From Variovorax jilinensis (GTDB taxonomy: Bacteria; Pseudomonadota; Gammaproteobacteria; Burkholderiales; Burkholderiaceae_C), in contig NZ_JASZYQ010000005.1 of the NCBI RefSeq assembly GCF_030316885.1, forward strand, positions 310,001 to 374,000: DNA of 64,000 nt, given 5' to 3'. This document shows, in pieces, positions 17,714 to 26,600 of the stretch; within the stretch, counting starts at the first letter, position 1, and the number at the start of each line of letters is the position of its first letter. Position numbers and translations under genes: made by a program. Under the pieces are notes generated by a model that worked only from the letters and a program-made list of their open reading frames with translations, did no database searches and had not been told where the DNA came from.

Positions 17714-17730
17714 CCCCCACTGAGTGGGGG
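17714..17730. repeat. Perfect GC-rich hairpin, REP-like
   Basis: CCCCCAC-TGA-GTGGGGG is a perfect 7-base stem with a 3-base loop. It may belong to a dispersed intergenic palindrome family of Comamonadaceae together with the hairpin 25 bases to the right. It could also help terminate transcription from the minus-strand gene ending at 17803, but there is no T-run. Confidence 0.45.
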
Positions 17731-17754
17731 TCGGTGCCCCCCGAGGGCGCAGCA

Positions 17755-17772
17755 GGCCGCCCCCGGGCGGCC
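17755..17772. repeat. Second perfect GC-rich hairpin, REP-like
   Basis: GGCCGCCC-CC-GGGCGGCC is a perfect 8-base stem with a 2-base loop. It lies 31 bases downstream of the stop codon of the minus-strand DUF1330 gene. Paired with the hairpin at 17714-17730 it has the look of a bacterial interspersed palindromic element. Copy number in the genome was not examined. Confidence 0.45.
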
Positions 17773-17802
17773 CGGCGCTGGCCTCGACTTGCGCTCAGGC
17801 GC

Positions 17803-18093
17803 TCAGGCGCCTTCGATGATCCGCAGGTCGCGATCCGCGCCGTCGCCGAGCGCAACGAGCGCCGCCTGGTAGTCGGGGCTGTCGTGCGTGGCCGTGGCCT
17901 GCGCGACGCTGTCGAACTCGATCAGCACCGTGCGCTCGGCAAGGCCGTTCTCGTAGACCTTGGACGGAATGCCGCGGGCCAGGAAGCGGCCGCCGCCGGC
18001 CGTGATGGCCGGGCCGGCCAGCTTGGCGTAGGCCGCGAGTTTGTCGGCGTCGTTGACGGCACGGTAGGCGCTGACCCAGTAAGCTTTTGCCAT
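17803..18093 (-). CDS. DUF1330 domain-containing protein (first of two)
   Basis: A 96-residue protein of the DUF1330 ferredoxin-like (alpha-beta barrel) family: MAKAYWVSAYRAVNDADKLAAY, then GGRFLARGIPSKVYENGLAERTVLIEFDSV, and the typical HDSPDYQAALVALGDGADRDLRIIEGA end. The family is cytosolic with unknown activity. A paralogue lies at 19989-20294. The GAF-like gene ends 61 bases upstream on the same strand. The open frame extends further upstream but only the part from 18093 matches the family. Confidence 0.88.
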   Translation of the reverse strand: MAKAYWVSAYRAVNDADKLAAYAKLAGPAITAGGGRFLARGIPSKVYENGLAERTVLIEFDSVAQATATHDSPDYQAALVALGDGADRDLRIIEGA

Positions 18094-18154
18094 GTGATGG
18101 TTCTCTCTTGTTGCTGAGGCGGCAATATATCGCGCGGCGTTCGTCGGGGCCCGC

Positions 18155-18619
18155 CTAGGCGTGCGGGTCCATCGCAAACGAGGCGACCACCGGCGCCACG
18201 TCTTCCAGGAAGGCGAACGCATCGTCGGGGAGGGGCACCGGCGCGAAGTCGAAGTGGCAGAGCACGCCCCACATGTGGCCCGCCGGCGCCAGCAATGCCG
18301 TGCCGTGGTACGAGAACAGCAGGCCATCGTAGGCATGGCCGGCAAACCTCGGGTCCTTCGACGAATCGTCGGTCCTGAAGGGCCTGCCGGGTTTCACGAA
18401 ATGCGCGAGGCTCTTGTCCAGCGGCACGGCCGACAGGAACGGCAGCTGCGGCTGGCCCAGCGCATCGTGCAGGCAGACGTTCTTCAGGATCAGGCCGGCG
18501 AAACGGTAGACCGCGGTGTAGCGAAGAGGCACCTGCGCGTTGAGGAACGCGAGGCCTCCCTCCAGACCCTTGACCTTGAGGATCGCGGAGAAGTCGGCCA
18601 GACGCTGGTTCGGGCTCAT
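18155..18619 (-). CDS. GAF-domain-like protein
   Basis: A 154-residue soluble protein that appears to be a single GAF-type sensor domain. It has an N-terminal helix (NQRLADFSAILKVKGLEGGLAFLNAQ), strands RYTAVYRFAGLILKNVCLHD, and a core SLAHFVKPGRPFRTDDSSKDPRF. The C-terminal half contains LLFSYHGTALLAPAGHMWGVLCHFDFAPVPLPDDAFAFLEDVAPVVASF, which is the classic end of a GAF domain. No output domain is attached. The start at 18619 gives the natural domain start; the ligand is unknown. Confidence 0.7.
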   Translation of the reverse strand: MSPNQRLADFSAILKVKGLEGGLAFLNAQVPLRYTAVYRFAGLILKNVCLHDALGQPQLPFLSAVPLDKSLAHFVKPGRPFRTDDSSKDPRFAGHAYDGLLFSYHGTALLAPAGHMWGVLCHFDFAPVPLPDDAFAFLEDVAPVVASFAMDPHA

Positions 18620-18657
18620 GCGCGTGCGTGTTCGGATTCTGGATTGCGCGGCGGTCC

Positions 18658-18673
18658 GGCGCCGGAAGGCGCC
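18658..18673. terminator. Hairpin downstream of the small zinc-type gene
   Basis: GGCGCC-GGAA-GGCGCC is a perfect 6-base stem with a stable GGAA loop, 20 bases downstream of the stop of the minus-strand gene at 18693 and upstream of the GAF-like gene. No T-run follows, so a terminator role is only possible. Confidence 0.3.
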
Positions 18674-18692
18674 GCGGTCTAGGACTTGCCGC

Positions 18693-18884
18693 CTAGCCGC
18701 ACTTGGGCGCGCAAACGAGATGGTTCTTGCCAAGAAAGCGGCGCGACACCATGGCCGTGCGCAGCACGAACTTGCCGCACTTGAAGCACGACATCATGGA
18801 TTCGGCACGCGGCGTGGTGATGATGGAGCCTGAAGCCTTCTTGACGTAGCGCAGGCCGTCCTGGGTGAGTTGGGTGTCCGACAT
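18693..18884 (-). CDS. Small protein with two cysteine pairs, probable zinc binder
   Basis: A 63-residue protein. After a polar N-terminus it has MMSCFKCGKFVLRTAMVSRRFLGKNHLVCAPKCG, that is a CxxC pair and a CxxxC pair about 25 residues apart, as in a small zinc ribbon or knuckle. Basic residues lie between the pairs, so nucleic-acid binding is possible. It starts 13 bases after the YihY-type gene ends and is likely co-transcribed with it. Family members of this size are often left unannotated. Confidence 0.65.
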   Translation of the reverse strand: MSDTQLTQDGLRYVKKASGSIITTPRAESMMSCFKCGKFVLRTAMVSRRFLGKNHLVCAPKCG

Positions 18885-18897
18885 AGAGCTCGGTATT

Positions 18898-19869
18898 TTA
18901 CCCGGGAACAACTGGCGAATCTGCGCGGGGGGCAATTTGCTCGCCGTGGCCGGTGTCGGACTCGTCCGTCGGCCGGTTGCCGGGCCGGCGCAGCACCGCA
19001 TTGATCTCGGCCCCGAAGATCAGCGTGGTGGCGCTGATGTAAAGGAATACCAGCGTCGCGACCACGCCCGCGAAGCTGCCGTACACCAATGCCAGCTTGC
19101 CCGCCGTGCGCAGCGTGTACGACAGGGTGGCGGCAGCCGCCACCCACAGCGCCGCGCCGACGATCGCGCCCGGGATCACCGAGCGCACGCGTTGGCGGAT
19201 GTCGGGCAGCCAGCCGTAGAGCAGCGCGTACAGCAGCGTCAGCACCACGAAGGCCGAGCCGTAGCGCACGCCGTTGCGCAGCCATGGCGTCTCCTGGCCG
19301 GCGCCCACGTTGGCTTCGAGAAGCCGCCACAGGTACGGCATGATGATCACGGAACTGAAGGCGGCCAGGGTGCCGATGCCCACCACCACCGTGAACAGCG
19401 TGACCTTCAGCCGCGCCTTCCAGAACGGCAGGCCGCGCCGGATGCCGTACGAGCGGTTGAGCGCGCTGCGCACCGCCTGCAGGCCCGACGAGGCGGTCCA
19501 CAGGGTCGCCAGCAGGCCGATGGCCAGCAGCGCCTGGTTGCGCTGCGAAAGCACCTGCCTGATGACCGGCTGCATCGCATCGCGAACCACCTGCGGCGCA
19601 TAGCCGACGACGCGGTCGGCCAGCGCTGCCGCGTCCCCGGGCTGCCCGAAGTAGCCCGCGCCGGCGGACAGCAGCAGCAGCAGCGGGAACATCGCCAGTA
19701 CCGACGAGAAGGCGAGGCTGCCGGCTTGGTTGGCGCTCTGGTGCAGAATGTAGTTGCGGATGGCGGGGATCAGGACGCGCAGGCCGGGCGTGGCCATCGC
19801 GGTCTGACGCACGCCGTTCCAGGCGCTGCCGAGGCGGCTCAGCAGGCGTGCCGCGCGGGCGGTGGTCAT
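18898..19869 (-). CDS. YihY/RNase-BN-like inner membrane protein
   Basis: The 323-residue protein has about six transmembrane segments and the pattern of the YihY/virulence factor BrkB family. Landmarks are ANQAGSLAFSSVLAMFPLLLLL near residue 50, LATLWTASSGLQAVRSALNRSYG in the middle, and the highly conserved YGSFAGVVATLVFLYISATTLIFGAEINAVL near the end. The old name ribonuclease BN is not supported for this family; the role is probably in the envelope. The C-terminal tail is short and polar. Confidence 0.92.
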   Translation of the reverse strand: MTTARAARLLSRLGSAWNGVRQTAMATPGLRVLIPAIRNYILHQSANQAGSLAFSSVLAMFPLLLLLSAGAGYFGQPGDAAALADRVVGYAPQVVRDAMQPVIRQVLSQRNQALLAIGLLATLWTASSGLQAVRSALNRSYGIRRGLPFWKARLKVTLFTVVVGIGTLAAFSSVIIMPYLWRLLEANVGAGQETPWLRNGVRYGSAFVVLTLLYALLYGWLPDIRQRVRSVIPGAIVGAALWVAAAATLSYTLRTAGKLALVYGSFAGVVATLVFLYISATTLIFGAEINAVLRRPGNRPTDESDTGHGEQIAPRADSPVVPG

Positions 19870-19988
19870 GGTCGGCTTTCACTGGACGGTGGTCGGTCCT
19901 CGTTTGTCGCCGAATTCGTGCGCCTGCCGTGTAGGTGCATGCCGGCGGAGTCGCTGCCGGTCGACCCGGACGGCGCGCCCCTTGCCGC

Positions 19989-20294
19989 TCAGCCGGGCTG
20001 CGGGCCTTCGTAGCCTTCGATGACGACCACGTCGCCGGTCGACACCGCGGTCCGCAACTTGACCGCGGCCTGGTATTCGGGCGACTTCCAGCATTCGAGC
20101 GCCGCCTCGTAGGTCGGGAATTCGATGACCACGTTGCGCGAGCGGCTGGTGCCTTCGGGGGCCTCGAAGCGGCCGGCGCGAACCAGGAAGCGCGCGCCGT
20201 ACTTGCGGAACGCCTCGGCGTTGGCGACGACGTATTTCTTGTACTGCTCCGCATCGGAGACGTCGACGCGGGCGATCCAATAACCTTTTGGCAT
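19989..20294 (-). CDS. DUF1330 domain-containing protein (second of two)
   Basis: A 101-residue protein of the same family as the one at 17803-18093: MPKGYWIARVDVSDAEQYKKYVVANAEAFRKYGARFLVRAGRFEAPEG, then VVIEFPTYEAALECWKSPEYQAAVKLR and VVVIEGYEG. This copy is closer to the common family pattern. It lies alone, 119 bases upstream of the YihY-type gene and 31 bases after the hydrolase gene. The function is unknown. Confidence 0.92.
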   Translation of the reverse strand: MPKGYWIARVDVSDAEQYKKYVVANAEAFRKYGARFLVRAGRFEAPEGTSRSRNVVIEFPTYEAALECWKSPEYQAAVKLRTAVSTGDVVVIEGYEGPQPG

Positions 20295-20325
20295 GTGCTG
20301 CTCCTGGAATGGGTGGGCGCCGATG

Positions 20326-21591
20326 CTAACGGAGCTCTTCCTGCAGCCGCCGGGCCAGCCGTTCGTTCATCGCGTCGGACCGCAGGATCGACATGTGGTC
20401 CTCGTCGAAGCCGACCACCGCATCCGCGCGCGACTGGATGTCCGGATCCAGCATGCTCTGCACGGCCACGATCCCGTCGTTGTTGCCGCCGACCAGCGGC
20501 GACCGGCCGCCGTAGCCGAAGAACAGCGTGTGCCTGACCTGCCCGGGCCGCGGCACCACGGTGAGCTCGTGCAGGTAGGGCGAGTCGGGCGCCATGTCGA
20601 TCCAGGAGCCCGGCACCCGCGTGGGCCCCACGTTGGCCCATCGCCCCGCGGAATGCCCGAGCCAGGGCGTCGAGATGGTGACCACGTGATGGACCGGCGG
20701 CGTGCGGCCTTCGCGCTCGCTGATGTTGTAGGCCCCGCGCACCACCAGGCCGCCCATGCTGTGCGCGACCACGATGCTGGTGGCGAAGGCGTACCGGTAG
20801 TAGAGGTCGTCGACTGCATTGCTGAGCAGCATGGCCGAGTAGCTCATCGGCACGCCCGAGGGATAGAAGAAGACCCAGGGCTGGAAGCGCTTGCGATCGA
20901 GCTTCTCGATGACGTGCTCCCAGTCGCGCGGCGAGCCGCCGATGCCGTGCACGAAGATCACCGGGATGCGCTCGCGGTTGTAGGGCTCGAGCATGAACAG
21001 GCCCGAGCGCCCCTCGCGCAGGAAGCGCAGCGGCTCGAACAGGCCCTGGCGCACCCGTTCGGGCGAGAAGCGTTCCTCGGCGATCGTCGCCGGGGCGCCG
21101 AACTCCTCCGCGCGGAGCTTGAGCAGCGCCGCATACGGCGCCCCGAAGATGGCGGGATCGACGGTGGCCGGCGTCGACGACGCGATCAGGATGCTGTCGA
21201 GGCCGGTGGCCGGCGTCGGCGGGTTGTCGATGGCGTCGAGACCCAGCGCGGTTCCCTGCCGGACGACCGCGCGCTCGCCGGCATCGAGCCTCAGGTTGCG
21301 GTTGAGGTCCTCGAAGGCGAGGATCGCGTAGCGTCCCGGCGGCGCCGCCAGGTGGTAGACGCCCTTGCCGCGCGGAACCACGTCCACGTAGACCGCCTTG
21401 GGCGATTCGTCCACCGTGTGCAGCACCACGACGATCGGGGCGCGCGCTTCCCCCTCGGTCTGCACGATGCCGGTGAAGTACATGGCGACGTCTAGTCGCC
21501 TCATCTGGCCGTCGACCTGCAGCAGGCCGCAGGCGCCGGTCAGCATCGACAGCGCGAGAACGACGGCAATTCGGCGCCAGCGGGAACCCAT
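20326..21591 (-). CDS. Alpha/beta hydrolase lipoprotein
   Basis: A 421-residue protein with a lipoprotein signal (LALSMLTGAC) and an alpha/beta hydrolase domain in its C-terminal half. Evidence for the fold is IPVIFVHGIGGSPRDW (oxyanion region) and the nucleophile elbow VVAHSMGGLVVRG with Ser278. A later aspartate/histidine pair is probable (FDEDHMSILRS). The N-terminal half looks like a beta-sandwich-type extension. It is probably an outer-membrane-anchored esterase or lipase-like enzyme. ATG at 21591 is chosen because the signal peptide starts there; an upstream in-frame ATG at 21657 would bury it. Confidence 0.85.
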   Translation of the reverse strand: MGSRWRRIAVVLALSMLTGACGLLQVDGQMRRLDVAMYFTGIVQTEGEARAPIVVVLHTVDESPKAVYVDVVPRGKGVYHLAAPPGRYAILAFEDLNRNLRLDAGERAVVRQGTALGLDAIDNPPTPATGLDSILIASSTPATVDPAIFGAPYAALLKLRAEEFGAPATIAEERFSPERVRQGLFEPLRFLREGRSGLFMLEPYNRERIPVIFVHGIGGSPRDWEHVIEKLDRKRFQPWVFFYPSGVPMSYSAMLLSNAVDDLYYRYAFATSIVVAHSMGGLVVRGAYNISEREGRTPPVHHVVTISTPWLGHSAGRWANVGPTRVPGSWIDMAPDSPYLHELTVVPRPGQVRHTLFFGYGGRSPLVGGNNDGIVAVQSMLDPDIQSRADAVVGFDEDHMSILRSDAMNERLARRLQEELR

Positions 21592-21725
21592 CGTCAGCGA
21601 ACCCCGCACCAGGGATTCCGGGTCGGCGGAAGTCGGACGTCGTCTGTCATGGGCCACGAATTCTAGGACGCGGGACGTCCATCGCTCGGATCGGCGGCCA
21701 CCCGCGAATCACCGGTTTCCGGGAT

Positions 21726-21739
21726 TTGCAAAAATGCAA
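21726..21739. promoter_or_regulatory. Inverted repeat in the fhaC upstream region
   Basis: TTGCA-AAAA-TGCAA is a perfect 5-base inverted repeat within an AT-rich patch, about 97 bases upstream of the fhaC start. It stands out in this GC-rich DNA and may be part of the promoter or a regulator site. No known regulator is assigned. Confidence 0.35.
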
Positions 21740-21835
21740 CTTTCTGTAAAAGTCTGCGCGCGCTCGAAAACCCGCAGAGGGCCTGCACGGGTCGCATTCC
21801 GCATCCGTCCGAGCCCTGTCTTCCCCCTTGGTTTC

Positions 21836-23602
21836 ATGTCCATCTACCTGTCGACTCCATCCCTGCGCGCCACCCGTCGGGCCCGCTGCCGGATACAAAT
21901 TTCGCTGCTGTTGGCCCTGCCCCTGCTGTGGGCCGCAGCCACAGCGCAGGCCCAGGTCGACCTTCGCGAGATCGACCGGCAGAACCAGGTCTTCGAGCGC
22001 CAGCAGCAGGAACTGCTGCGCCAGCAGCAGGAGCGCGCCTTGCAACAGGCGCCACGCACCGGCACCGACATCCTTCCGGTCCAGCCACCCATCGCGGTGC
22101 CCGACCTCGGCGTGAAGTGCCGGGACATCCGCGAGATCCGCATCAGCGGCGCCGCCCTGCTGCCCGACGAGGTCCGCCGGGGCCTGGTTCGCGACTACGC
22201 CGACCGTTGCCTCGGCGTGAGCGAGCTCGAGGCGATCCTCGCGACGCTCACCAAGAGCTACATCGACCGCGGCTACATCACGACCCGGGCCTACCTGCCG
22301 GCGCAGGACCTGCGCACCGGGGTGCTCGAGATCACGGTGATCGAAGGCTCGATCGAGCGCTTCCAGCTCGAGCAATCGGGCCGCAACCCCGACTCGACCT
22401 CGATCCGCGGCGCCTTTCCGGCCCGGCCCGGCGACCTGCTGAACCTGCGCGACCTCGAGCAGGGCATCGACCAGCTCAACAGCCTGTCGTCCAACTCGGC
22501 CACGCTCGACATCCAGCCCGGCACCCGTCCGGGCGAAAGCGTGGTCGTGGTGCGCAACCAGGCCGGCTTTCCGGTGAACCTGTTCGCCACCTACGACAAC
22601 CTCGGCACGCCGTCGACCGGCCGCGACGCGGCATCGGCCACGTTGAGCTTCGACAGCCTGCTGGGCCTGAACGAGGTCATCGCGATCACGCGCCGCCAGT
22701 CGGTGCCCCACGACAGCGAGCACAACTCCAACAGCACCGCCCTGCACGCGGCCGTGCCCTTCGGCTACTACACCTTCGCCTTCGACGCCAGCGAGAGCAA
22801 CTACGTCAACACGCTGCAGCTGCCGAGCGGACAGAAGCTGGCCTCCGAAGGCACCACCTCGACCCAGAGCCTCCTGGCCGACCGGGTGATCTATCGCGAC
22901 CAGGCCTCGAGGCTGTCGCTGTCGGGGCGACTCACCACGCAGGACAGCCGCAACTTCCTGGGCCACGAGTTCCTGGCAGTCGGCAGCCGCAAGCTGAGCC
23001 CGTTCGACATCGGCCTCTCGGGATTCACCCAGGCCGCAGGCGGCATCGCCAATGGCCGCCTGGCCTATGTGCGCGGCCTCAAGGTGCTGGGCGCGATGGA
23101 AGATCCGGACGACCTGCCCGCCGACTTCCCGCATGCGCAGTTCGACAAGATCACGCTCGACCTGGGCTTCAACCGGCGCTTCGACGTGGCGGGCCGGCCA
23201 TTGCTGCTGTCGAGCCAGTTCAGCGGCCAGCACAGCGGCGGCACGCTCTACGGCTCGCAGCAGATCCTGATCGGCGGGCCAGGCTCCGTGCGTGGCTTCA
23301 TGCTCAACACCCTGAGCGGCGACAGCGGCTACTACCTGCACAACGACCTGTCGCTGCCTTGGACGGCGACGCTCGGTGGCCAGGCGATCGCGGGCCGTGT
23401 CTATGCGGGCTACGACTTCGGTTCGGTCACCAACCAGGCGCCCGGCGTGCCTTCGGGATCGATGTCGGGCGTGACGCTCGGCGTCGCGTTCCAGTGGCGC
23501 GGACTCAGCGCCGACCTGTTCGCATCGCGTGCTGCCCACCTGCCCGGCGGGATGCCGAGCGAAGGGACGATCTACAGCATCCGCCTGTCTTACTCGCTCT
23601 GA
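21836..23602 (+). CDS. fhaC: Two-partner secretion outer membrane transporter (ShlB/FhaC/HecB family)
   Basis: The 588-residue TpsB protein begins with a signal peptide (cleavage near TAQAQ) and a glutamine-rich helix (QNQVFERQQQELLRQQQER), which fits the plug helix H1. Two POTRA-like domains follow (CRDIREIRISGAALLPDEVR; YIDRGYITTRAYLPAQDL...GVLEITVIEGSIE). The rest is a 16-strand barrel with the tip motif VRGF near residue 485 (GGPGSVRGFML), ending in an aromatic-type C-terminus. It exports the FhaB-type protein encoded 19 bases downstream. No clear ribosome binding site precedes the ATG at 21836. Confidence 0.95.
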   Translation: MSIYLSTPSLRATRRARCRIQISLLLALPLLWAAATAQAQVDLREIDRQNQVFERQQQELLRQQQERALQQAPRTGTDILPVQPPIAVPDLGVKCRDIREIRISGAALLPDEVRRGLVRDYADRCLGVSELEAILATLTKSYIDRGYITTRAYLPAQDLRTGVLEITVIEGSIERFQLEQSGRNPDSTSIRGAFPARPGDLLNLRDLEQGIDQLNSLSSNSATLDIQPGTRPGESVVVVRNQAGFPVNLFATYDNLGTPSTGRDAASATLSFDSLLGLNEVIAITRRQSVPHDSEHNSNSTALHAAVPFGYYTFAFDASESNYVNTLQLPSGQKLASEGTTSTQSLLADRVIYRDQASRLSLSGRLTTQDSRNFLGHEFLAVGSRKLSPFDIGLSGFTQAAGGIANGRLAYVRGLKVLGAMEDPDDLPADFPHAQFDKITLDLGFNRRFDVAGRPLLLSSQFSGQHSGGTLYGSQQILIGGPGSVRGFMLNTLSGDSGYYLHNDLSLPWTATLGGQAIAGRVYAGYDFGSVTNQAPGVPSGSMSGVTLGVAFQWRGLSADLFASRAAHLPGGMPSEGTIYSIRLSYSL

Positions 23603-23621
23603 ACCAGACGAAGGAATTGCC

Positions 23622-26600
23622 ATGAACCACATCTATCGCATCGTCTGGAACACTGCCGTGCAGGCCTGGATCGCAGTCGCCGAGACCTCGCGCGGACGCG
23701 GCAAGAGCAGCAAGAGCATCCGCCCCGCCGCGCCTCTGCTGGTGGCCGCCGCGCTGGCAGGGGCGCTCGGCGCCTCGTCGGCCGGCGCGCAGACCGCCGT
23801 GGCTGCTCCGGGCGCGCAGACCAACGTCTACCTGGCGCCGAACGGCGCGACCGTGGTCAACATCGCCAATCCCAATGCCGCGGGCTTGTCGCACAACCGT
23901 TACCAGCAGTTCAACGTCAATGCCGCGGGCCTGATCCTCAACAACACGACGACGGCACAGATCGCCTACAGCTCGCAGCTGGCCGGGCAGATCATGGCCA
24001 ACTACAACACGGCGAAGTCGGCCAGCGTGATCCTCAACGAGGTGGTCTCGAACAACCGCAGCACGCTGGCCGGCTTCACCGAAGTGCTCGGCGGCCGGGC
24101 CGATGTGGTGCTGGCCAATCCCTACGGCATCACCTGCTCGAGCTGCGGCTTCATCAACACCGACCGCGTGACGCTGACCACCGGACTGCCCTTCATGCGG
24201 GCCGACGGCAGCCTGGGCGGCTTCAACGTCAACGGCGGCGACATCCTCGTGACCGGCAACGGCCTCAACGCCACCGCGCAGCAGGTGCTCGACCTGGTGA
24301 CGCGTTCGGTGCGCATCGAGGGCAAGGTCAACGCGCAGGACCTCGGCATCACGACCGGCACCAACCAGTGGGACTACGGCACGCGCGCGGTCACCGGCAG
24401 CGTCGCGGCGCAGGGCACGGCACCGGCCTACGCCATCGACAGCGCCGCGCTCGGCGGCATGTACGCCAACCGGATCAGGCTCAGCGCCACCGAGGCGGGC
24501 GTGGGCGTGCGCATGCTCGGTGACGCGGCGGCAAGCGCCGAGGACTTCGTGCTTTCGGCCGCAGGCCGGATCGAATTGCAGAACCGCATTTCGGCCCAGC
24601 GCGACGTGCTGCTCGCGAGCAGCAGCAAGGACGCCGTCGCCATCGCGCTGGCCGACGCCAGCCTGACGGCGGCTCGCGACATCGCCGCGACCGCGCGCGA
24701 GGGCGGCCTGGCGCTGGTGCGCAGCGCCGTGATCGCGGGCAACGACCTGAAGGCCGTCGGCAGCCGAGTCGATGCGGGGCAGGGCGCCCGCCTTCAGGCC
24801 GGTGGCGCGCTCGCGGTCGAGGCAACGGCGGGCGACATGGCGCTCGGCGGCGCCGCCGTTCGCGCCCAGGGCGACTTGCGACTCACGAGCGCGGGCAAGG
24901 TTTCGACGGCCGTCGGCGATGGTCAGGGCGTGCAGAGCATCGCCGGGCAATTGGCGATCGATGCCCGGGGCGGTCTCGCCAACGCCGGCGTGATCACGGC
25001 CGATCGGGGCTCGGTCAGCGTGCGCGCGGGCGAACGGATCACGAACACCGGCACCGTCAACTCCGGCGAGGCGCTCGACATCGCCGACGCCACCGGCGGC
25101 GCGAGCCAGGCGCTGGACAACAGCGGCAACCTGCTTGCAGGCCAGTCGATGACCACTCGTGCCGCTGCGATCGACAACAGCGGCTGGATGCAGGCGGGCG
25201 GCGCCAACACGATCGATGCAGCGAGCCTGCGCAACGGCGGCCGGGTGCTGGCCGTCACCGGCAGCGCGAAGCTGAACGTGGCGGGCGCCTTCGACAACGC
25301 CGGCAGCGTGCGTGCCGCGCAGGACGTCGTGGCGAAGGCCGGGCAACTGAACAACAGCGGCGACCTGCTCGCCGCGCGCGCGCTGGACCTGCAGGCGGGC
25401 GCGGTGACGAACGCCCTCGGTGGCTGGGTTCAGGCTGCGACGGGCAGCAAGGTCGCCGCCGACTCCCTCGCCAACACCGGCACCTGGCTGCTGTCGCAGC
25501 AGGCCGGCGCCAGCGACCAGGTCGATGTCGGCGGCAAGCTGCTCAACGCCGGCGTGATGCAGTCGGCCGGCAATGCGGCCGTGAGCGCGGGCGAGCTCGA
25601 CAACCGCCAGGTGATCGCGGCGAGCGGCAAGCTCGACCTCGCCACGACCGGCACGCTCAACAATGGGTCCGGCGCGGTGCTGCAGGCCGGGCAGGCGTTG
25701 TCCGTCGACAGCGGCGGTGCGATCGGCAATGCGGCCGGCGGCACGCTCGCAGGTTCGACCGTCGCGCTGCGCGGCGCAGAGGGGCTGGACAACGCCGGCG
25801 TCGTGACCGCGTCCGGCGGCGACACCACGCTGCGTGTCGATGGCGCGATCGCCAACAGCGGCAAGATCCATGCGGCCGGCAACCTCGATGTCGCCGACCG
25901 CCAGGGCGGCGCGACGCAGTCCGTGGACAACAGCGGCCAGTTGCTGGCCGACGGTGCGATGGCATTGAAGGCGGCCGCGGTGCAGAACCGGTCCGGCGGC
26001 TGGGTGCAGGCCGCGAGCGGCAGCAGCATCGATGCCGGGAGCATCGACAACCAGGGCACGTGGCTGCTGTCCACGCAGGCGGGCGGCAGCGCCAGCCAGG
26101 TGAGGGTCGCCGGCACGCTGACCAACCGCGGCACCCTGCAGGCGCAACAGGACGCCGTCATCACGGCCGGCCGCATCGACAACCGGGCGCTCGCACTGCT
26201 GCGCACCGGCGGCAACCTGCAGGCCAACGTCGGCGACGTCAACGGCCTGAGCAACGCCGGCACCCTGCAGGCCGGCAACGGCCAGCCGGGCAATGGCGCC
26301 GTCCTCGGCATCTCGGGCACCGGCAGCCAGGTCGACAACGCCGAGGGCGGCGTGATGCTGGGCGACAAGCTGGCGATCGCGGTGGCCGGCCTTTCGAACG
26401 CAGGCAACATCCAGGGCGGCGGCAGCGCCAATTCGAGCATCGCCGCCGGCGGCACGCTGACGAACCAGGCCGGTGGCGTGATCACGATGGCGACCACCGG
26501 GACTGGCGGAGGCACGCTGTCGGGCAAGGGCATCGTCAACCGCGGCACGCTGCAGTCGCTCGGCGGCATGACGCTGGCCATCGGCAGCGACGGCCTGCAG

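Larger units (their letters stand above)
17418..17802. other. Intergenic stretch of 385 bases with two strong hairpins
   Basis: No convincing gene is seen on either strand. The left part is the upstream region of the DUF3606 gene. The right part holds two palindromes, listed separately, immediately downstream of the DUF1330 gene at 17803-18093. The open frames that cross it have arginine- and glycine-rich translations without any family pattern. Confidence 0.6.

Noticed and set aside
18658..18673. Classic rho-independent terminator.
   Set aside because: A good stem is present but no T-run follows on either strand; it is listed only as a possible terminator.
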